Positions 10,213 to 21,308 of a stretch of 64,000 nucleotides of DNA are shown in pieces. The DNA comes from Metaphire vulgaris (lineage: Eukaryota; Annelida; Clitellata; Crassiclitellata; Megascolecidae): contig CM030851.1 in the NCBI GenBank assembly GCA_018105865.1, forward strand, positions 5,349,828 to 5,413,827, in the 5' to 3' direction. Under the pieces are notes generated by a model. That model saw only the letters and a program-made list of their open reading frames with translations. It did not search any database and was not told where the DNA came from. Position 1 is the first letter of the stretch; each line of letters starts with the position of its first letter. Made by a program: the position numbers and the translations under genes.

Positions 10213-11696
10213 CAGCGGTCCTCAACCTGGGGTATGCGTACCCCCGGGGGTACATCAGGGGGTTTTCAGGGGGTACGCCGCCCCAGGACTGGCATATGTT
10301 AAATTTTTAATAGATTGTGAAACTTTGTCATGTACAATCTACACGCATGTGTGTGCATTTACACTGACTGTCATCCCCCACATTCATACAATCAGTCTGC
10401 TCACACACAAATAGGCCTATGCAGAGTCACGCTTAACTGTTATTTTGGTTTTCGAACTCGAGTGAATGCAGTCAACTTTGCTACTAAGCACCTTCACTGC
10501 ATGATCTATCGACATGCCCTGACCTCCAAGAAGCTCCCGCCCGAGTTAAAAGAGGTACTGGACGATGTCGTGAGTATGGTGAACACAATAAAATCTAGTG
10601 CTCTCAATGCACAACTCTATGATCTCTTGTTCTAGGGTTCGATGGCAACCATGAAGGGCTGCTATTCCACATTTCCACATGGAGGCTCAGTGGTTGTCCC
10701 TTGGGAACTTGCTCTCTCCAGAGTTGAATTGCTGAAAGAAGAATGACCAAATTCTTTTGCTGAAGTAGCAGCAACACCAAATACTGAGTTCCTGCTGCAA
10801 AGCTCATGGATCAAGAATGGCTCCTGAAACCCGAGTGATAAATTCACAAGCCTCAATGGACTGAATAGATCACTGCAAGGGAGTGCAAATACATTGATTG
10901 ATTTTGTTGATAAAGTTCGAGCCTTCACGATGAAGCTCGAACTGAGAGAAGCCAATGTCAGTGAAGGAAAGTTCACCATGTTCGACAATATTGCAGCAAC
11001 GCTGATTGAAAAAACGATGTTGCAAATATACAATGACAAGTCGAGTCCAGCTCTCGTCCTTGTGGAACAAGTTCCAAAGGTACTTCCCTGGTGTGAGCGA
11101 TCTTGATGAGAAGTTGGCGCGTAACTCATTCAGTGTGGATGTCAAAGCCATTTCTGAATCCATCCAGGAGCACTTCACCGAGCACTTCATCGACTTCAGC
11201 AACGACTCCACCGAGCGAGATGCATTCGACTCTCTCCCTCTGACAAAGTTCTGATGTCGAATGTTTCAGTCCTACCCTGCTGTTGCTGAGGAGCCCATTA
11301 AATTGTTGCTGATGTTCCCAAGCACTTACCTCTGTGAGCAAGGGTTCCCAGCTGTCATCTCCATGAAAACGAAGTTGCGTGCACGTTTGTCACGCTTGTC
11401 AGTGGCGGCAGATCTTCAGTTGGCACTGTCCAAAACCACCCCCAGAATTGAAGCTCTGGTGGCGGCCAGGCAAGCCCAACCCTCTCACTGACTCTGATGT
11501 GCACCTGTGGATTGGAACTCTAGGAGTCTATGACTGAAGCTGCGTGACTTGTCTACATGTGGTTGCTATTTAGCAACTTTTAAATATACCATGTACAACT
11601 TTATAGTCCTCATTTGAAAATGTACTTTCGGGAGGGATGGGTCATATTCCAGAATTATCGTGGGGTGCTCTGGGACAAAAATGTTGAGAATCTCTG
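10213..11696 (+). mobile_element. hAT element (1484 bp) with decayed transposase
   Basis: Perfect 8-bp duplications TCATAGAG lie at 10205-10212 and 11697-11704. The ends are CAGCGGTCCTCAAC and, inverted, CAGAGATTCTCAAC. The inside encodes a transposase of the ZBED5/SCAND3-like hAT group: HCMIYRHALTSKKLP with VVSMVNTIKS (about 10495-10600), GLLFHTEVRW-like sequence near 10655, and at 11270-11490 the C-terminal block LLLMFPSTYLCEQGFPAV ending VAARQAQPSH. Stops and frameshifts in the middle make it a pseudogene. Confidence 0.92.
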
Positions 11697-11704
11697 TCAT
11701 AGAG

Positions 11705-12071
11705 ACATAGACTTTAATTATAACTTGCCTCAACTTTCAGCTGTATTGTACTCTTTGCCATAGATATATGCAGCGGCGGTTCCAGGAATTCTTGGTGGGG
11801 GGATGAAAACAAAATTTGGAAGTTGGTGGGAGGATGCAAAGTGAAGAAAAAAACAAGAAAAAAGAGAAAAAAGGTCATTGTTAATAGTGTTTTGTTCACT
11901 AAGTGTTAAGAAACCGTGCCAAAAAAGGCCGACAAGCAAAAAAAGAAGGTAATTTGCAGTATTTTTCACTAAATTAAAAAAAACTCACTGGAAAATAGGT
12001 TGACAAGCAAAAAGTTAAAAACCATTTCAATTGCAACTGAAATTCTGCAGTTAGCATTATACACTACATCA
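11705..12071. other. MITE-like debris between elements
   Basis: CAGCGGCGGTTCCAGG at 11772 resembles the hAT MITE end at 7573, but no right end was found. Two copies of GACAAGCAAAAA (about 11931 and 12002) match the motif found in other MITEs. No coding content seen. Confidence 0.4.
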
Positions 12072-12214
12072 TACCGTACATACTTGCGGACAAGTCGACC
12101 TCACAGATAGGTCGACCCCATTTTTGGTAAAACATTATGTAATTTGCTATGACATGCGTATAAGTTGATCAGGAAATTTAGGAGCTTACAGATTTCTTGA
12201 ATTGCCTAATAAAG

Positions 12215-12445
12215 TAAAGTAAAATCTTGTGGATTTCTATAGCGCCTTGGAAAGCAGCACAACAGTAACTGCTTATTCTTAGGCGCTCAGCCTCTCTTAA
12301 AATAGCTATGGGGAAGGTATATTATCAGCCAGGCAATAGTCAACATCCAAAGGGCAGTGAGGCTAAGTTGTTACAGCTATGGAGGATATGATTTTAGAAA
12401 AAGGAAGGATTTAAGCTTAGACCTGAAGACTATAATAATAATATA
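12215..12445 (-). repeat. LINE 3' tail fragment (GATTTTACTTTACTTT type)
   Basis: On the minus strand it ends ATAGAAATCCACAAGATTTT followed by ACTTTACTTT; the same tail type occurs at 17330-17385 (plus) and 22510-22570 (minus). Only UTR sequence is left. Confidence 0.65.
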
Positions 12446-12519
12446 ATAATAGCCGATCTACAATGAAATTGAGTCAACTGGCGGCCGCTCTCCTCCTACA
12501 ACCCAACATCTCCAAGCTG

Positions 12520-13545
12520 TTTACAGGTCAAAGGTATTTGCGGTACACAGATGCCAAGATCGGCTGTGCGGTCAAACATACAGCCTCTCCCCTCCCCAAT
12601 CCGACGCCTCCAAGCTGTTTACAGTAGAGAGTGACACGGTAACCGCGGTAATGGTGACAAATATTAAATATATACAGTTTTACAGCGGTAGCGGTTCCCA
12701 AAGTCACGGTATTACCGCAGTAATGGTATAAAATTCCATGGTGTTACCATGGTAATGGTGTTGTACTATTAAAGAGAATTTGCTTTTACAACATCTTGGG
12801 TATTCTTGGGCTTATCATTGTCCGAACTTCTGTTTTTTCATCTTGCAAGAGTGGTAGCACTTACACCCTCGATTGCAATCTATGGCGCCAGTTAAACCAA
12901 ACATTGGCTGTTGGAACTTGGTAGCATAGAATTATAATATTATAATTCAGTATAAGTCCTTTGTCTTATGGTGTGGCACATGCGCTTAAAAGTAAAAGTT
13001 AAGTACTCGTTAGGATAAAACAAATATGGAGCATTGTGAAATCGAAAAACTTCTTACAGCAAACGCATTAAAATCAAACAGTGTTCTGGAAGATGCGTTG
13101 TATGGCCGAACTTCATGAAAGTTTTAATCGATGGGGAGTATTCTTCATATGTAAAGTGTAAAGCGTGCCAGTCTTTACTGCGATGGGAATCTCGCCCCAG
13201 CATCAGCGGTCTAACAGCTTTATGCAGAATGAGTGAACAAAGGGCAAAAGTTAGGTGACCATTTCTGAAACAAATGGTAACGGTGCGGTAACGGGTACAA
13301 AGATGGTCAGTGGCCGGGGTAACAGGGTGGGGACAGTGACAGACAATGCGGGGACGGAATGGGGATGGGGAAACCAAAATGATTTCGGGATGGTTATGGA
13401 AACAAATTTCTCTCCCTTTGTCACTCTCTAGGTTACAGGTCAAAGGTATTTGCAGTACACAGAGGCCAAGGTCGGCCACGCAGTCAAACAGACAGCCTCT
13501 CCCTCCCCAATCCGACGTCTCCAAGCTGTTTACAGGCCAAAGGTC
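12520..13545. repeat. Duplicated segment of about 100 bp split by a hAT
   Basis: GTCAAAGGTATTTGC, CAGCCTCTCCC, CCCCAATCCGACG and CTCCAAGCTGTTTACAG occur at 12530-12624 and again at 13438-13540, with a partial third unit at 12505-12530. The hAT at 12625-13430 inserted at a unit boundary. Original array function unknown. Confidence 0.7.
12625..13430 (+). mobile_element. hAT element (806 bp) with BED-finger remnant
   Basis: Ends TAGAGAGTGACAC and, inverted, TAGAGAGTGACAA are flanked by GTTTACAG (12617-12624) and GGTTACAG (13431-13438), a duplication with one mismatch. Around 13105-13250 the plus strand reads LIDGEYSSYVKCKACQSLL followed by RWESRPSISGLTAL, the start of a BED-type zinc finger as in hAT transposases. 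The remainder of the transposase is gone. Confidence 0.85.
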
Positions 13546-13683
13546 ATTATAATGCATTAGGCAATGTGTTCCTTTACAAACATTCTTTGGAAAATTACAT
13601 TGACTCGCAGATAAGTTGACTCGGCGTTTTAAAGTGAATTTTAAGGCATAAATTTCTCGACTTATCCGCGAATATATAAGGTA

Positions 13684-14032
13684 ATTCAGCAATAAATAGT
13701 CTCTCATTGTCAGTTATTCATTCACTGTATAGTAGGGTGGTGCTTATTTTTGAAGTTTGTAATTGTCTTCTTCTTACCCTCCCCCCATTTTGTTTGTATA
13801 TATAAGAAAAAAATTCAGGCAAAATATCAGCCTTATTGGAGAATATTTAGAGGTAGCTCAATTACTCTAAAGTTTTGCTGAGATAAATAGCTTCAATGCA
13901 TACATACTAGCTTCTAATATAAAGATTTAAGCTGAGATTTAAGCTGCAAAACAGTGCAAATGTAAAACCTTGGTTGCAGTATTATTTATAGTGAGATTGA
14001 TTGATCATGTAACTTCTTCACGAATCAGCAGT
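13684..14032. other. Intronic stretch without a recognised feature
   Basis: AT-rich sequence between the TA element and the CR1 LINE. I see no splice-bounded frame, inverted ends or tandem array in it. Confidence 0.5.
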
Positions 14033-14238
14033 CAGTGGACTAATGTTGCTTGAGACTGCTGACATATTGCATTTTTATAACATTTTGGAGTCAGCAGAGT
14101 TCCCCTTGGCTGGTTTCGTTCTTACCTCACTTCACCAGTGGACTAATGTTGCTTGAGACTGCTGACATATTGCATTTTTATAACGTTTTGGAGTCAGCAG
14201 AGTTCCCCTTGGCTGGTTTCGTTCTTACCTCACTGGAC
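14033..14238 (+). repeat. Tandem duplication of 103 bp within the LINE
   Basis: CAGTGGACTAATGTTGCTTG through TCGTTCTTACCTCACT occurs at 14033 and again at 14136 with one or two changes. It lies at the truncated 5' edge of the LINE. Confidence 0.85.
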
Positions 14239-15290
14239 GCGAGCAGATATTTCGCCACTTCAATGATTCCTCGCCAGCTTTGTCTCTCGAGCGCTCTGTG
14301 CCCCAGGGTTCGTCTTTGGGACCGATTGCCTTCATCATATACACAGAAGACTTTGCCCTCATTTTTCAACGTCATGATCTTCGCCATCATATTTTTGCTG
14401 ATGATAAACAGATCTACGACCATGTGGACGTTAAAGACGTCAGTCTTGCTCTTGGTAGTCTCCAAAATTGCATCACAGAGGTCCAAGGATGGTGTTCCTA
14501 ACGACGATTGCAACTTAATGCTTCCAAGACTGAGCTTGAATGGTTTGGCTCACATGCTAACATGCTTAAGCTGTCTAACACCGATTGTAGTCTGGCACTT
14601 CAGGGCACCATCGTCCGCCCTTCTTCCGTCATCAGAGATCTCGGAGTACTGTTTGACAACGAATTGACCATGAAGCAACATGTTGGACAGTTAGCCAAGA
14701 GCTGCTTCTATCACATACGACGTATCCGCCAGATTTGTCAAATCACTGGCAAAGAAGTTGCCTCGCAACTGGTTTCTGCGTTTGTTCTGTCCAGACTAGA
14801 CTATTGCAATTCCGTTCTTGCCGGCCTTCCAAAGTCTACACTGGCCATTTGGCCAACCTGCAGCTCGTACAAAATGCTGCTGCACGTCTGGTGGTGGACC
14901 TAAAACCTCGAGACCACGTCACTCTGGCGCTTCGTGAACTTCATTGGCTTCCAGTCCAGTCACGGATACAACACAAACTATGTATGCTGATGTTCTGTGC
15001 ACAGAATGGTCTTTGTCCGACCTATCTGGCCGATCTGCTCCAGCCAACATCAACCGCCATTGGTAGACCAGGCCTACGATCAGCCTCTACCAGTCAATAC
15101 CAGAAACCAAGTCTTCGGACAGTCATGGGGCAACGAGCCTTCTCGTACGCTGGACCCCATGCCAGGAACGCCCTTCCACCAGCGCTACGGGACATAAAGT
15201 CGCCCGTCGCTTTCCGTAAACATTTGAAGACACATCTGTTTAATTGTGCTTATAATAATTGACATTAATTGTGATGCGCTTGCTCATTAC
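14033..15290 (+). pseudogene. CR1/L2-like LINE, 3' half nearly open
   Basis: Blocks in order: SVPQGSSLGPIAFIIYTEDF, then HHIFADDKQIYD (FADD catalytic motif), LNASKTELEWFG, IRDLGVLFDNELTMKQH, CFYHIRRIRQI, LSRLDYCNSVLAGLP, VQNAAARLVV, LRELHWLPVQSRIQHKL, and HARNALPPALRD then KHLKTHLFNCAY at the C-terminus. About three frameshifts or stops (near 14330, 14500 and 14850) break the frame. A 103-bp direct duplication lies at its 5' end (14033 and 14136). The copy is 5'-truncated. Confidence 0.9.
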
Positions 15291-15534
15291 ATTTACATTA
15301 CATTTACATTTCCATTTTCCACAGGCATGTTTATTGTTTAATTGTTTATATTGTGTGCTGATTGCTGACTGTCACCTCAGCTCAATGTTGGTATAAATAG
15401 CCACTTAGAATGTGGATGCTGATTTGTTCACAGTACACACATATGATTAGCTGTATAATAGAGTGTTTTAGAAACATTTCTTTAATGCACTCGGTTATTA
15501 CTGCTGTAGTTGCAATCGGTTAATGAAATAGGAA

Positions 15535-16600
15535 ATGGCAGCAACAACTAGATCTCATAACATAGTCTATCTTCTTGGATCTACTGTGACTGAACTGACT
15601 GGTAGTAAGCTGCCATCTGTACGCATGGCACTTGGTTTCTTTTTACATCATCACCTAGAAATGTGTGAAACTATTAGACAGTCATCAGCAGCCACTGTCG
15701 AAGAAATTGCAAAATTTTGGCACAAAGCAAGAATTCCTATAAGAGATGCACAGAACTGTCAAACTAAACTAGAACGATCATTTGAAGAGTGGCGTTTGCT
15801 TAAGAAGATTAAAGGCCATCAGTCTTTGAGCCAACAATCAAGAGAGGCTGAGTTCACTTTAGACCCCTGCACAGGCCGGGCCGGGTCCAAAAGATTGTCA
15901 AATAAAATGGGCCGGGCCTAATGAGTGACGGGCCGGACCATCGTATGGTCTTCTGTTTAACTCATTAAGAAACCCTCGATCAGTGAAACTTGCCAATTGT
16001 TTCCGGTTTAACTTTACGGATGGTTCATTGTTGTCCTTTATTCCCTAGTTCCTACCCCTCCACTCCGATTGTTAGTCGACTTACTCGGCTATTTGCAGTA
16101 CTTAATATGACTTTAATAGCTCCATCTGGTGACTCTGGTCTATTTTGTAAGGCGTCTGATTTGGAATTTTGGATATGTGCTGGGGCAACCATTTCACAGC
16201 GTCGCACTGCATTGGACACTGATACCATTGAGATCATACTATTTTTGCATTTTAATGCTTAAACTGTATCGATCGGCTTCATTTTTGTTGGATTATGAGT
16301 TTTTACAGTAGATAGGCTACTAGATTGTTGTAAGAAGACTGCTATTAAAACGTCAACTGATTTTCTAAAAGTTATGGTTGCAAATTGTAATTGCAAAGAG
16401 CAGGTTGGGCCGGGCCAGGCCGAGCCTGAAATGTGGCAGGCCGAAACTGGCCGAGCTCTAAAGGGAAAACAATGAAATGGGCCGGGCCGGGCCAAGAAAA
16501 ACACGGGCTGCCCCGGGCCGGGCTGCCATAAGTCGGCCCGTGCAGGGGTCTAGTTCACTTCCAGATTAGATGATCTATTCAACATTGCCCAACTGAAAAT
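15535..16600 (+). pseudogene. Transposon-associated ORF of unknown function, split by a hAT MITE
   Basis: An ATG frame reads HNIVYLLGSTVTELTGSKLP, then HHHLEMCETIRQSS, FWHKARIPIRDAQNCQTKLE and EEWRLLKKIKG. Removing the 693-bp MITE continues it as EFTSRLDDLFNIA. I recognise this as an invertebrate multi-copy protein (family form LPSxRMxLxxxLHHH...FWxKARIPT...LFDIAHA) often carried by transposons; its function is unknown to me. It is truncated soon after the MITE. Confidence 0.65.
15860..16552. mobile_element. hAT MITE, 693 bp, GGCCGGGCC-rich ends
   Basis: Perfect 8-bp duplications GTTCACTT lie at 15852-15859 and 16553-16560. Inverted ends are TAGACCCCTGCACAGGCC and TAGACCCCTGCACGGGCC. Both subterminal zones hold repeated GGGCCGGGCC. 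No transposase was recognised inside. Confidence 0.95.
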
Positions 16601-16971
16601 TGCAAAATTAATTTTTTACTCTGTTTAAGCACCACACTACTGTATAGTTTAGGCCTATTTTACTAAATTAAATTTATTGTGCGCGTGGCCCACAGAGCCA
16701 TCAGAAGTCAACAATGTGACCCGTGGCTGAAAACTTTGGAGACCACTGGGTGAAAAACTAAAGGTTCATATTATAATTATATTATTGGAATTAAGCCGTG
16801 GAATTGGATAAAATGAAATTCACAAGGAGATATAAAGAACCCGTCACTAGGTTAAAATAATGCAGCACAACATAAAATGATTATGAAAAACTTTGTAACA
16901 ACTTATTTTGAGTTTCTGTCAAGTATTTGACATAATAATGTACTGAAAATGTAACGATTGCTAGTACTTTT

Positions 16972-17385
16972 TTGTCCAAAACTATGAGTACTCTCCTTCG
17001 TCCTCTGAATCAATCATCTCTCAAAATTTGCAACTGTGCTTTTTCATATGCTGCACCAGAACTTTGGAATTCAATTCCAGGATCCATCCGCTGTCTACAC
17101 CATGGTCAAATAACAAATTCTGAGTCACAATTTTCTTCCATTCTTGCAACATCTCAAGTTTTTCTTTCTAAACTTAAATAATTTCTCTTCAAAAAATCAT
17201 TTCCTCCATAGCTGTAACGTCCCAACCACTGGCCCTTCGGATTAAATGACCCTGCATGAATGACCCTACTTTTGGCTATAGTTACTTCATTCTTCATTCT
17301 TAGATTAAGCACCTAGGAATACGGAGCTACTTTGGTGCTGCTTTTGAAAGCACTATAGAAATTAACAAGATTTTACTTACTCACT
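16972..17385 (+). pseudogene. CR1/L2-like LINE 3' end
   Basis: The frame reads LKICNCAFSYAAPELWNSIP and HHGQITNSESQF, the C-terminal FSxAAPxLWNSLP block of CR1-like LINEs; the same family member lies at 22643-22939. The 3' UTR ends TTTTGAAAGCACTATAGAAA and a GATTTTACTTACT tail. Confidence 0.8.
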
Positions 17386-17733
17386 GATGTCATCTCAAAA
17401 TTGTCTCTATCTACGCATCTAAATTTCACTAATTGTTGTTTTTCGGTAATATACGATGACTTTTTATCCATTGGCATGCTAGAATTTTAGAAACAATAGA
17501 AATTACTACTAACATATTGAAACTATCCTGAACTATTTTTGCAGTGTGTCAGTTTTTACCAATGGGACGCTTTTGCTCTCCCAAATACTATGTATTTTCA
17601 TCCAATCATGTTGCTTTTGGCAGCAAAATTATGCAGAATCAAGAGATGTATGCTGTCAAGTCAATAATAAGTCACTAGCAGCTATAAATTGCCTCAGGGT
17701 TATGATGATAGATAGATAGGCCACTATAGCAGC
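17386..17733. other. Intronic stretch without a recognised feature
   Basis: Unique-looking AT-rich DNA before a hAT element; a short GATAGATAG run at 17709 is the only repeat seen. Confidence 0.5.
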
Positions 17734-19780
17734 CAGCGGTGTACCAAGAATTTATGCCGCCTGAGGCAGTCGCAGAATTTGCTGCCCCGAAAAGAAGTGA
17801 TTTAAACATTTAAAAAATCAAAAATTCCGTAGATTAATTTCCGAATTTGTAAACATATGTATTGTATAGACACTCTATATAATTGTAATGGAATTTCACA
17901 TGTGACCACGGTAGTAGCAATCACCGAAATATCAAGAATAAAACAGACTCATGTTGTGGAAAAAAGAAAAATGTGCTCTCATCTAATATGAAGAACAGAA
18001 GAAGGGTTACTTTATAATTACAAGTACAAGCATTTATTCTGAAATAAATCTAGTAGTCAAATTAAGAGAAAAACAGCCAAAATGTGATTATTCTAAAAGT
18101 TAATTTTGTGGCCTTCCTGTCTGCAAAATCTTTCATCGTAGCATCAAAATCTATTTTATTGACGAGATTATGTTCAATGCAAAGTATTGCTAGATCAGTT
18201 AAGCTTGAATCACTCATTGATGCCCGAAGATAGTTCTTGATTAACTTTAGTTTAGAGAATGATCGTTGCACTGTACGACTATATTTGGTACTGAATCGCA
18301 AAGATTATAGTTCTGAATGAACTGCAGAAATTGCAAAAAACTTTCCATTTCTACGTTTCCAGCTGCGATAACAAATGTTGCAGTCTCCTCCTCTCGATGA
18401 GGAACTCTCCCTTCTCTATTTCCTCATCAACATCATCTAACAGACAATGATTATTCCAGAACAATTTATTATTCCAGAACAATTTATATAGAGCTGTACG
18501 CATGGTTTAAAATCCAAAATCAAAAGCGCTTTGACAAAGTTGACATGCCAATGAAGGTCAGAAAGTGGCGATGTTAAAATCCACTGTGATGATGGAAAGA
18601 ACTTTGCTGCCATGAAGAAGTCCAGTGCAGAGTCCTTTAGAAACGGTCCTTCAAAGAAACTGTAGCCCCATTGACATGCCAATGAGGAACGGAAGATGAT
18701 GTAAGAGTCCGCCAGTTGGTAGTAGGAGTTATCCATGCAGATGTAACCACCGGTGAGTTCCTAAAGAAGCGGTCTTCCATAAGAAGATAGTTCCGTCACC
18801 GAAATCGGCAAATCCGATGAAGATGGAAAATCCGACAATGTCCAGAACGACAGTCAACCGCAAATCCGCTGAATTTTCACGCAGCAGCTACTAAATTAAT
18901 AATGACTGGCATTGGCGCACACTCGATGGGAAGTGGCTGACTTGAACTTCCAGACCGACATGGAAGGTAGAGGACGGCACGAGACACGTTGGAAACCGAA
19001 GAGTGGAACGCAGTCCTCACGTAGATGGGCGAGACTCCAGCGACGTCCAGAATGCAGTTGATCACAGCCGCCTAGCACTACAACAATAGCTAACATGGCA
19101 GTGTCCAGCCTGCAGCGGTGAGACCGACTGGATACTTCCAGGACAACGCGAAACAGAAGAGTACGGCTAAAACTCCTCAGCAAACCGATGAACGAGAAGC
19201 AGTCCTCATGTCCGGCGCAAAATTCACGGACAGAGCATCAGCAAATGCTGAGAACCGACGGCGAAACAAGGCACACACAACATGTGCAGGCTGCCGTAGA
19301 TAGGCGCCAAACATAGAATTTTTATAAAGAATGATATTCTTTATAAAAAAGTTTTACAAGTGTAAGGAAGTCGTATTTCCTTGAAAGTGTATGCAGTTGT
19401 TCAAATCTAGAAGATATTTCTTGAACCAGCCTGTCCAGTATGGACAACATCTCTTCTTAGTTCAACTTTGTACCCAAGTGCAGCATCATCGTCTTCACGA
19501 TCCATTCGTTTCTTCTTGCGAATTCGAAGCTCCGTGCTTATCCCCAGTTCAAAACATATTTCTTTAGAATAGGTCTTTCTACAGTCTCATCCCGATTTTC
19601 ACAAAGAAAAGTTCTCAAAATGCAATGGTGACCTTTAGCATATATATGACTGCGGCCGTTTCTTGTGGCAGACAATATCAACATTTGTTAATAAATTTAT
19701 TTGACCACCAAAAAATGCCACCCCTGAAAAAGTGCCGCCCGGGGCAGACCTCCCCTCCACTCCCCTTAGGTCTGCCACTG
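17734..19780 (-). mobile_element. hAT element (2047 bp), deleted, with transposase C-terminus
   Basis: Perfect 8-bp duplications ATAGCAGC lie at 17726-17733 and 19781-19788. Ends are CAGCGGTGTACCAAG and, inverted, CAGTGGCAGACCTAAG; GCCGCCTGAGGCAG and GCCGCCCGGGGCAG lie just inside. At 18062-18301 the minus strand encodes RSFSKLKLIKNYLRASMSD, then LTDLAILCIEHNL and a DFADRKATK end, the dimerisation region of ZMYM1/GTF2-like hAT transposases. Much of the rest is replaced by an unclassified repeat. Confidence 0.92.
18466..19310 (-). repeat. Unclassified interspersed repeat, copy 1
   Basis: Colinear over about 850 bp with 26080-26164 plus 27049-27610: shared landmarks include ACAATTTATATAG near the left end, GACATGCCAATGAAGGTCAG, TAGTAGGAGTT, CACCGAAATCGGCAA and GTGGAACGCAGTCCT. 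It inserted in the hAT at 17734-19780. No conserved frame was found; it may be the UTR of a LINE or a long SINE. Confidence 0.7.
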
Positions 19781-20211
19781 ATAGCAGCCTGTTGGGTATA
19801 TATGCCTCTCCGACAGGCCACTCCTGTGCAGTTCAATGGGTTAAAGTCTTCTGATGAATTTTGTTCTCAAAAGCCTGATTATTCATGTTCTATCTTCTTT
19901 CTGTAATGCCCAGGTTCTCCAAACATATACAGAGCATTGCTATAGGTCAAAGTTTGAAACAATTGCAACTCCATGGTGGTACCAACATGTTTTCAAAACT
20001 CTTAAAGCATGATCATCACTCTCATGTCCATGGCTAACAGAGACTAAACTTCTGCCTTATTCTGCTTTATGATAAAAGCAGTCATTTTGGGCATACTGGT
20101 ATGTTCAAACTATCAAAATTCTTACTGCTTTCTCAGGTCCCTGCACACAACCACATGAAGCATAGTATAAATTTATCATTATGTTACACATTAACCAGTA
20201 GTTATATTTAC
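19781..20211. other. Intron next to the PHD exon, no recognised feature
   Basis: Beyond the target duplication of the hAT the sequence is AT-rich and unique-looking, up to the PHD exon donor at 20210-20211. Confidence 0.5.
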
Positions 20212-20451
20212 CTTTCTTTGACCTTCTTTTCCTGCTTCACAACATTTTCCACATTCCCAACTGTTGGGGTAGTCTTCATCAATAATGCCACAGTGAGAAA
20301 GTCGAGGATTCAATTCTTTCAAGCATTTTGGATGCATTATGTTAAAACATATGCTGCATTCCAGAAGAAATGTGTCATATGAACCACCATCTGAACTTGG
20401 CTGATTACCTTGACCACATTTCTGACAGACTGCATTGTGGGGAAGCAATGG
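20212..20451 (-). CDS. Kdm2: KDM2 exon: PHD finger
   Basis: The exon starts at CTCTTTAG/CCATTGC and ends at AGAAAG/GTAAAT, giving 80 codons in phase 0. The opening PLLPHNAVCQKCG directly continues the CXXC exon, as in other KDM2 proteins. A Cys4-His-Cys3 PHD is complete: VCQKC, LLECSICFNIMHPKC and WECGKC. The NIMHPKCLKE and LPNCWECPKC-like blocks are typical of KDM2. The C-terminal end becomes Gly/Lys-rich, the start of the linker toward the F-box. Confidence 0.95.
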
Positions 20452-20779
20452 CTAAAGAGAAAACTAAACTTTAAAAGTAGAACACTTTGTCAGCAATATC
20501 ACTGTCTCAAACACAAATCCACCACATGCATTATCTATAGACATATACAGTAATACATGTGTCACTTATGTCACCTATCAGAAAAATAAAATGTAAAAGT
20601 AAGGAATGCATTAAATATACAGAAATAATTGAAAGAAATATTAAACTAAATAGATCCAAAAACATTAGATTCTACAGACTGATAACTAATGCAACGAAAT
20701 GGAATGAACAATTAACCCTCACACTAATAAGTCAATTCATTTTCTAGATAGAAATCCATGAGTATCTGTCCTGCGTCAT

Positions 20780-21308
20780 TCCATATCGGCCAAATTACTA
20801 AAAGTTTGGAAAAACAAATCGGTCAGCAAACTTACAAAGCTAAGACTGATCAGGGCACTAGTTTGGCCTGTTGCCTCGTGTGGCAGTGAGTCATGGACAC
20901 TAAATAAAGAAGAAGAAAATCAAATTCAAGCATTCAAAAACAAATACATGAGAAAAATGATGAGGATTCATTATACGGATTTCATATCCAATGAGACACT
21001 GTACAAAATGGCTGGAGTAGAGCAGGAATTTCTGAATCATATAAAATCAAGAAAAATGAGATATTTTGGACATGTTACCAGAAAAACAGAAGACTCAATT
21101 GAAAACTCAATAATAATGGGTTTGACAGAGGGAACCAGGAGACAAGGCAGACCCAGAACCAGCTGGATAGATAACATTACGACATGGACTAATATGAAAG
21201 GAGCTCCACTAATGAAAGCAGCTAAAAAAAGGGAGCAGTGGAGAATTATTGTTCAACGTTGCAGCCAACCTTCGCATAGCAACGACGGCTTCATGACATG
21301 ACATGACT
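20780..21308 (+). pseudogene. RTE-like LINE C-terminus with (GACAT)n tail
   Basis: After a shifted VWKNKSVSKLTKLRLIRALV stretch and SCGSESWTLNKEEENQIQ, an open frame (20948-21301) gives HIKSRKMRYFGHVTRKT, GTRRQGRPRTSWIDN and IVQRCSQPSHSNDG, the HVxR C-terminal block of this LINE group. It ends in a short CATGACATGACATGAC tail. The 5' part is missing. Confidence 0.82.

Larger units (their letters stand above)
12074..13681. mobile_element. TA-flanked MITE family A (1608 bp), Tc1/mariner-like, with nested insertions
   Basis: Ends CCGTACATACTTGCGGAC and, inverted, CCTTATATATTCGCGGAT share CGCGGAYAAGTCGA and are bordered by TA on both sides (12072-12073, 13682-13683). The 604-bp element at 29056-29659 has the same ends. 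It contains a LINE tail (12215-12445), a duplicated segment and a hAT (12625-13430). The family is assigned only by TA duplication and ends; no transposase was seen. Confidence 0.7.
10081..16752. mobile_element. Possible outer hAT remnant, heavily nested
   Basis: CAGGGGTCTCCAAAGT at 10081 resembles a hAT left end and ACTTTGGAGACCACTG at 16737-16752 is its near inverse. The flanking 8 bases do not match, so the two ends may come from different copies. Between them lie several clearly bounded elements and a CR1 LINE. Confidence 0.35.

Noticed and set aside
13054..13707. 217-codon open frame on the minus strand
   Set aside because: It crosses the border of two transposons (hAT end at 13430 and the duplicated segment) and shows no domain; the plus strand there holds a BED-finger remnant, so this is a chance frame.
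14050..14667. 205-codon plus frame
   Set aside because: It reads through the 103-bp duplication and then out of frame over the CR1 reverse transcriptase blocks, which lie in other frames.
10081..16752. A single 6.7-kb hAT element
   Set aside because: The two candidate ends are similar, but their flanking 8 bases differ, so I list it only as a low-confidence possibility.
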